Assembly (NCBI GenBank): GCA_030867875.1
Contig: JAOWCC010000577.1
Span: forward strand, 4,542,660-4,606,659
Direction: 5' to 3'
DNA length: 64,000 nucleotides
From: Actinernus sp. WN-2022
Lineage: Eukaryota > Cnidaria > Anthozoa > Actiniaria > Actinernidae
Shown here: positions 58,671 through 64,000 of the stretch, piece after piece
How positions within the stretch are numbered: position 1 is the first letter of the stretch
Layout of the letters: each line of letters begins with the position of its first letter
The notes under the pieces: model-generated
The model's database searches: none
The model's input: the letters and a program-made list of their open reading frames with translations, nothing else
Told to the model about the DNA's origin: nothing
Made by a program: the position numbers and the translations under genes

Positions 58671-58994
58671 AATTGACCTAAATCATTATGACGTCAAATC
58701 AAAACAATCTATTGTTTAAACGCTAAGGATCACGGTCGTGGGAGGGGGACAAAACAGCAACAACACAAAGGAAATCGCTATCAAATGCATTTTGTAGAAC
58801 GTAGAATAGCGGTAACAGCCACCAAATAAGGTAAATATTGTGGGATAAACATTAATACAGCTGATATCTGGAAACCAGACAATTCAAAGTTAAATGTTCC
58901 TCAGCAGAGGAGATTTAGTTCAAAACTCTATTGTTCAAGTCGATTCTATCCCCCTCATAAACAAGCCATGACGTCATAATGATATAGGGTAATT
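58671..58994 (-). mobile_element. 324-bp MITE, copy B
   Basis: Inverted relative of the MITE at 54193-54522, with the same terminal sequence. The two copies bracket exon 1 of the SOD-repeat gene. Confidence 0.8.
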
Positions 58995-60166
58995 AACATG
59001 ACTTCCAGAGATTTTATAGAGAGAACAGACGCCGCGGAGAAAGAGCCGCGAGGCGGCGATCAGCGAACTTGATAAAAAGCCACAGGGTAGAAAGAACCGA
59101 CAGTAGAGAAATATAGTGATAGCTGACCATCACAGTATGGATAGGATAAAACTTATAATTTGGGACAAATATAAACATACATTTGAGACAATCATCATTA
59201 AAAATATTAAATTACATATATGATATAGGGTAGCAGAGGGGAGCATACTAGGGGAGCAGAGAGTGAAAGTCACCGCGCTACCGGCCACTCCTAAAGACTG
59301 CTAAATTCAGCTAATAATTATTCCCTTTGGTTATTACTAGAGGATTTCAAATGAAAGTGTATTTCATCTTCAATATCATTGGGAACACAGGGCACCATCA
59401 GAAATCCGAAGAAGGGTAGTCCAAAATAAAATATATAAATCCTGGAACGCAAAATATCAAAGAAAATAACCTGCCCTGCACAACCAAGGGGCCAAAAAAA
59501 TGTGCATCTTGAGGAAGTCCTACCTCCCCCATCCACATTTCTAATGGTGCTTCCCTTGGACACTGAATTTTTTTTTTTTTTATGGGAGAACCCCTTCCTC
59601 CATAAAGGTGGGACATACTAGGGGACATGCAAAACGTCTCCTGGTGTGTGAGTGTCTGGCTGCATTGATGTATATATAGTGGCCCGAGTGAAAGCCCAGA
59701 TGGGCTCTTGTTTTTTTTTTATTTGAAAGACTTAGCCAATGCTAATAATTAATGTTTTCCATTTACTTGAGCTACCTGTGGTTTATTTCCTTGTCTTCAG
59801 TATTTTCATCTAAAATGACAGATAACCCAATCTTACATTTCCGTTACTTCAATCAAGTAAACATAACTTGCATGAATAGTAGTTGATGTCCTTCTTGTTT
59901 TCTGGTGGCCATTTCATGCGATTTCGACTAATTTTTAACCACCTCTTTTCCCCTGATAGCTTGCGGGCTACCTGAGACAAGCCAATTGCATGGCACTACC
60001 ACGTTCACGTCTCTAGTACTTAAAAGAAATATGTCCACGAAGGTTAAGACAAGCGCGGAGGATTCTAAGCTCAATTTCCTCGACAATTTGTCTCACTATG
60101 CTATTATTATCATTATTATTATTATTAGGATAGAATAGCGTAGTTATAAGGAACCGGACATTAATA
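58995..60166. other. No gene seen
   Basis: Non-coding. Contains poly-T runs (about 59570 and 59711) and an (ATT)n tract at 60107-60127. Confidence 0.5.
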
Positions 60167-60350
60167 AGGGGGGAGATGCTACTAGATTTGTGACCCTGCA
60201 GTTCTCTGGTCTCACAAAATAATGACCCTCCCCGTAGATAAGCTATAAATATATATAACCTATAAAAGAGGAGCATATAAAAATGTGACCCCCCTATATG
60301 GGAGCATAACAAATCGTGACCCCCCTACAAATCTAGTAGCCCCCCCTAAT
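60167..60350. mobile_element. Small MITE with G-rich ends
   Basis: Ends ggggggagatgctactagatttgt and the complement at 60327-60350; inside are repeats of gtgacccccct. Followed by imperfect direct repeats of ggtaggcaatcaggg type to 60520. Confidence 0.5.
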
Positions 60351-62444
60351 TTGGGCAGTCAGGGTTACAAGTTACTATGGTTCTCAGTTCTCGTAATGAG
60401 CCGGAGATTTTGGTCAGGGGTCATTTTTACAGAAAGTAGGCAATCAGGGTTCGCTTTTACAAAAGGTAGGGCAATCAGGCCGGGGTTTGGAGCTCAGTTT
60501 TGGGGTCAAACAGGGTCAGGGTTTGAATCTCATGGCCGCACATACCTACACATTTGTCATTTGCCAATCTCCTCTCTTAGCTCATCTCTAGATACAATAA
60601 CAGCATTATATGGGTTGAGATGAAGTGTCACTAGAGGCTCATTTCCGCGTCATTTTGCTCGCTACACCGTGCTGACGAGTTCCAACGAGAAGGAAACAGC
60701 TGTCCATGGTTGCATTCTAGTTTTGAGCGCTTTTCATGTCAGGTTTGGCTAACCGTAGTTCTGTGTGAAAGAGTTTGTTCGGATTTTATAAGGCTTTCAC
60801 AGCTCTGGCCATTTCGTATTTGAAGTAGTTACGTCATAATTTTGCAATTGGGGGAAAACTATTTCAGCTATAATTTCAAGTCTTTTCAGCCCCTTTCCTC
60901 CTAAATACACTCACTAATAACAATGACGAGCTCCTTACGAACTTCTACGGCCTCCATCCATGTGCTTGGCTCTAATGCAAACATTTTCCAAATAAAAAAT
61001 CCTGAGTTTTCGAACTATCCACTGAATTCTCGCCTCATTTCTCCTCTTATTGACAGAGTACCAGGTAAGGTCTCGGAAATATAATTCTTCAGTAAGACTA
61101 CTAGAGTGTTGTAGAATCTTTTGTTCACTCGGACACATGTTGACTTGTTGTGACTTTCAGCGCGTGCAAATCAGCCATTTCCAACGGTCGATTATGCCGC
61201 CTAAAATAATATATCGGCTTAATTCTGGCACACAGGAGACAGAGTTTAATCTTGCCGTTACGTTTCCAGTAATTGTCTACATTTTCACTGTTAAATACGC
61301 GATTGGAATGAGGTTTGCTAAGCCGTCCAAACACGTAACTAAGCGAAGGGCTGGCTCGCATGTATCAGATCTCCCTTCCCATACATGTAGGTAAGAGAGG
61401 GTCTCGGTCGAGTGCTTTGTTCACCAATAATACACGCTCATTAGCCAATCACATGCTTGGATTTTGTACAATGCACGAAATTTGAACATTAAAATCTAGT
61501 AATGCATGTGTTATGATCCAGTACCGATATAGAATATTGTCCATTTGATGGAAACTAAAAATGATGTTCAGTACAAGCTGATTGACAACCATGGAAGATT
61601 CACACGAGAATAATTCCCGCCAAAAAATAATTGGACGCACGCGCGCGAAACGCAGAGCTGCTTGTCGTCTGAGTCTAAAATTAATCATATTAAACGTCTT
61701 CCGCATGATAATTAATACTGACTAAAGTGTAAAAATACAGCATCTATAAAAAGAGATCATCTGTAGGACTGGAAGCTCGTGCATTGATCACAGCTATCCC
61801 GGATATACAGCTATTTCAATAAAGGTTGTCCCGGTCAAGCGACATTCCCACACCGAAATGGATTGTGGTTGTAGCTGAAAGTCTGGTGAATTCGTTTGTT
61901 TTTGGGTCAAAAACTTTAAGACGAATATTAATGGCCTCCTATGAATCGATTGTTGAATTACCGTGTAGTTTATCCGTTTCGCACAGCTGCACAGTTATAA
62001 TCCATTGCGGTCTGGGACTGTCTGTGACTATTCTTAAAAATAGTTATATAGCCGTAAAAACGAACATTTGAGCCGTTGACTCGTGCAAGCACGATTACCT
62101 AAAATACTACGCGGCACAATCATTGCACATACAGTGTAGTTGTCCACAGCGTGCATCGTTGCACTGTTTGTGGATCTTGGTTTATTGGATCACCTGAGTA
62201 TTGAAGTTTAAAAAACGCATGTGCGATGACGTAGTCACATCATTAGCCTGCTATGCAGACGTATTTTTTCACTCTCACGTCTGCTTACCCCGAGCGTTTA
62301 ATAGCCCACTTTCGTACAAAGGAATCAATACGAGGCTCCGTGCATAATGCACAGTCGTTCGTCACAAACTACAGAAGTGATGTACGGACAGTTTGAATGA
62401 CACACTCTGTTTTGTTTACTATATTACAATACAAAAATACAGTT
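60351..62444. other. No gene seen
   Basis: Non-coding between the small MITE and the tRNA-like duplication. ORFs of 60-115 codons on both strands lack splice context and family signatures. Confidence 0.45.
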
Positions 62445-62700
62445 AATACAAAACACAAACTCTTAAGCTTAACTGTACGGCCGCTCGAATAGCTCAGTTC
62501 TAGTAGAGCGCCAATACAAAACACACACTCTTAACTGTACGGCCGCTCGAATAGCTCAGTTCTAGTAGAGCGCCGGTCATAAATGCGGGAACCTGGCCGC
62601 ACCTTTGGCAGGGACGTAAAAGCCGTTGACCTTGTCTCCCAACATTTGCTATTCGCGAAGAGAAGGGGATTGATGGTAAAACAGCCTGACCTACTTTCAA
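62445..62700 (+). mobile_element. tRNA-like SINE with duplicated head
   Basis: The head gctcgaatagctcagttctagtagagcg occurs twice (62483-62510 and 62545-62572) because 62445-62512 is tandemly duplicated as 62513-62574. An A box is present, a B box is not clear. The continuation (tggcagggacgtaaaagccg) does not fold as a tRNA. Confidence 0.5.
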
Positions 62701-63092
62701 GTACCACCATGCACGTCCTCGGGCAAGACATTAAATAATTAAATGCCTCAGAATTGATAATCCACAAATCCGAGAACAAATAACTACCCTTTTACTCCTA
62801 TATCTGGTCTGAAACACAGACCTTGGCTAGCTAGGTCTCAGAAATCACTCCCAGAGGGATTCAAACGAGCCGATGAGACAGATCAGTGTATTTCTTGCAT
62901 AAAAAGCTTTGGAACGGCAATGGTACCAGCGTGAGGCCAGATGTGGTGCATCTCGACATTGTGTTGTTACTTTGTATCAAAATGAAAATGACACTATGTT
63001 TGGGCATAATCCTAATCTGGAACAAAATGCTTCATTTCTTAATGCTCAATAATATGCATCAGAACTTCTGTCATGAAAATTACATTTCTGAT

Positions 63093-63299
63093 TTACTTTA
63101 CGTCTGTCTTTTTATCCTCCTTTTCATTTAATTCTTTGGACTGTTCATCATCCATTAGGATCTCTTGCCTGTCACTTTTTATGGCAGATTTTTTATCCCA
63201 CTCTTGTCTGTCCACAGAAACCAACAGACTGAACACAACAGCACCTATGACGTATACCATGAGTGTGATCCAGAACACCACCCTCCACTCTCGGGCGGT
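63093..63299 (-). CDS. SLC17-type transporter, last coding exon (partial gene)
   Basis: Begins after acceptor tcatttgcag in phase 0 and ends TAA at 63093-63095; 68 codons. It reads TAREWRVVFWITLMVYVIGA and VVFSLLVSVDRQEWD, matching the last membrane helix and the post-helix R-Q-x-W of SLC17 anion transporters (sialin, vesicular glutamate transporter and phosphate transporter relatives), then a hydrophilic Lys/Glu/Asp-rich cytoplasmic tail of about 35 residues. The remaining exons should lie to the right of the window; 63300-64000 showed no further exon. Which SLC17 member cannot be told from this exon. Confidence 0.72.
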   Translation of the reverse strand, partial: TAREWRVVFWITLMVYVIGAVVFSLLVSVDRQEWDKKSAIKSDRQEILMDDEQSKELNEKEDKKTDVK

Positions 63300-63440
63300 C
63301 TGCAAATGAATGAGAAATCTGAATCCATGAAGTGCTTTACAGGTTTATTGGAGAGATGAGCTTTGTAGAGGGTATGTGTCCTTAGTCTAGAGATTCTAAG
63401 GAGGTAGGGTCATTGCGTCCCGAATTGAACGGAATCGGCG

Positions 63441-63576
63441 TTTATCACGCGGCGGCCATCTTGGAATAAAGCCATTGTTTGTGCCCCTCCAGCCTCGGTT
63501 AAACACACTTCAGATCGAGGCTGGGCAGACATCAGTGAACAGTGGCTTTATTCCAAGATGGCCGCCGCGCGATAAA
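63441..63576. mobile_element. Hairpin MITE with GGCGGCCATCTTGG arms
   Basis: Arms of about 40 bp, tttatcacgcggcggccatc and complement, almost perfect, with a 60-bp loop. In an intron of the SLC17-type gene. Confidence 0.78.
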
Positions 63577-63596
63577 GGTGCGCACATCGTCATAAA

Positions 63597-63908
63597 ACGT
63601 TTTGTTATAGATCAGTTTTACAGTGTGTACCGCAATGTTATGTATAACGTTTTGTTATAGATCAGTTTTACAGTGTGTACCGCAATGTTATGTATAACGT
63701 TTTGTTATAGATCAGTTTTACAGTGTGTACCGCAATGTTATGTATAACGTTTTGTTATAGATCAGTTTTACAGTGTGTACTCCAATGTTATGTATAACGT
63801 TTTGTTATAGATCAGTTTTACAGTGTGTACTCCAATGTTATGTATAACGTTTTGTTAGAGATCAGTTTTACAGTGTGTACTGCAATGTTATGTATAACGT
63901 TTTGTTAT
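63597..63908. repeat. 50-bp minisatellite
   Basis: Six near-identical copies of a unit of 50 bp: aacgttttgttatagatcag, ttttacagtgtgtaccgcaa, tgttatgtat. Confidence 0.95.
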
Positions 63909-64000
63909 ACCATTCTTTTGTTCTCCGAGGCACATTTAAACCACTAATTTTCCCTGATGGCAGGGATATTTATAAATATGCATTGTTTCGAAATTTTCCG

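Overview
The window looks like nuclear DNA of an anthozoan cnidarian, most likely a stony coral. It is AT-rich, has GT/AG introns and poly(A) signals, and carries no bacterial-style gene clusters. It is full of MITEs, tRNA-derived SINEs, minisatellites, LINE reverse transcriptases, a PIF/Harbinger transposon and a KIAA1958-like (Crypton-type tyrosine recombinase) sequence. The assignment to corals is an inference from these families, not a database match.

Three host genes are visible. (1) A complete single-exon coding region at 4646-5323 (+) looks like a BK-channel beta subunit (KCNMB family). (2) A large minus-strand gene runs from a signal-peptide exon at 57315 down to at least 19468, and probably to 17486. 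Seven exons join with matching phases into a 670-codon secreted protein with four copper/zinc-SOD-like repeats (copper-only SOD-repeat type). The first two repeats have lost copper ligands; the last two keep all four histidines. (3) The last coding exon of an SLC17-type (sialin/vesicular transporter) gene is at 63093-63299 (-); the rest lies beyond the right edge.

Intron 2 of the SOD-repeat gene (24359-47248, 22.9 kb) holds a nest of insertions. A plus-strand KIAA1958-like recombinase pseudogene (28796-46134) is split by a 15.86-kb element (29050-44909) with a perfect 9-bp target duplication and long foldback ends beginning TACCCTGGG. Inside that element are two stacked 5'-truncated LINEs (one dead, one with an open 646-codon ORF) and a full-length 10.8-kb PIF/Harbinger transposon (34054-44850). 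The Harbinger copy carries a five-exon DDE transposase, frame-broken in its last exon, and a six-exon Myb/NAIF1-like partner gene that is open throughout.

The rest is repeat-rich. Left arm (1-17 kb): a 26-bp minisatellite with a 206-bp relative of the TACCCTGG element, TTAA-flanked MITEs, piggyBac-like repeats, and three Harbinger-type MITEs with TAA/TTA duplications, one carrying a decayed MADF domain. Middle (17-28 kb): exons 3-8 of the SOD-repeat gene between minisatellites, including a 78-bp satellite grown inside a MITE. Right arm (48-64 kb): a very homogeneous 97-bp satellite in intron 1, an inverted pair of MITEs bracketing exon 1, a tRNA-like unit between two identical 101-bp repeats, and several hairpin MITEs.
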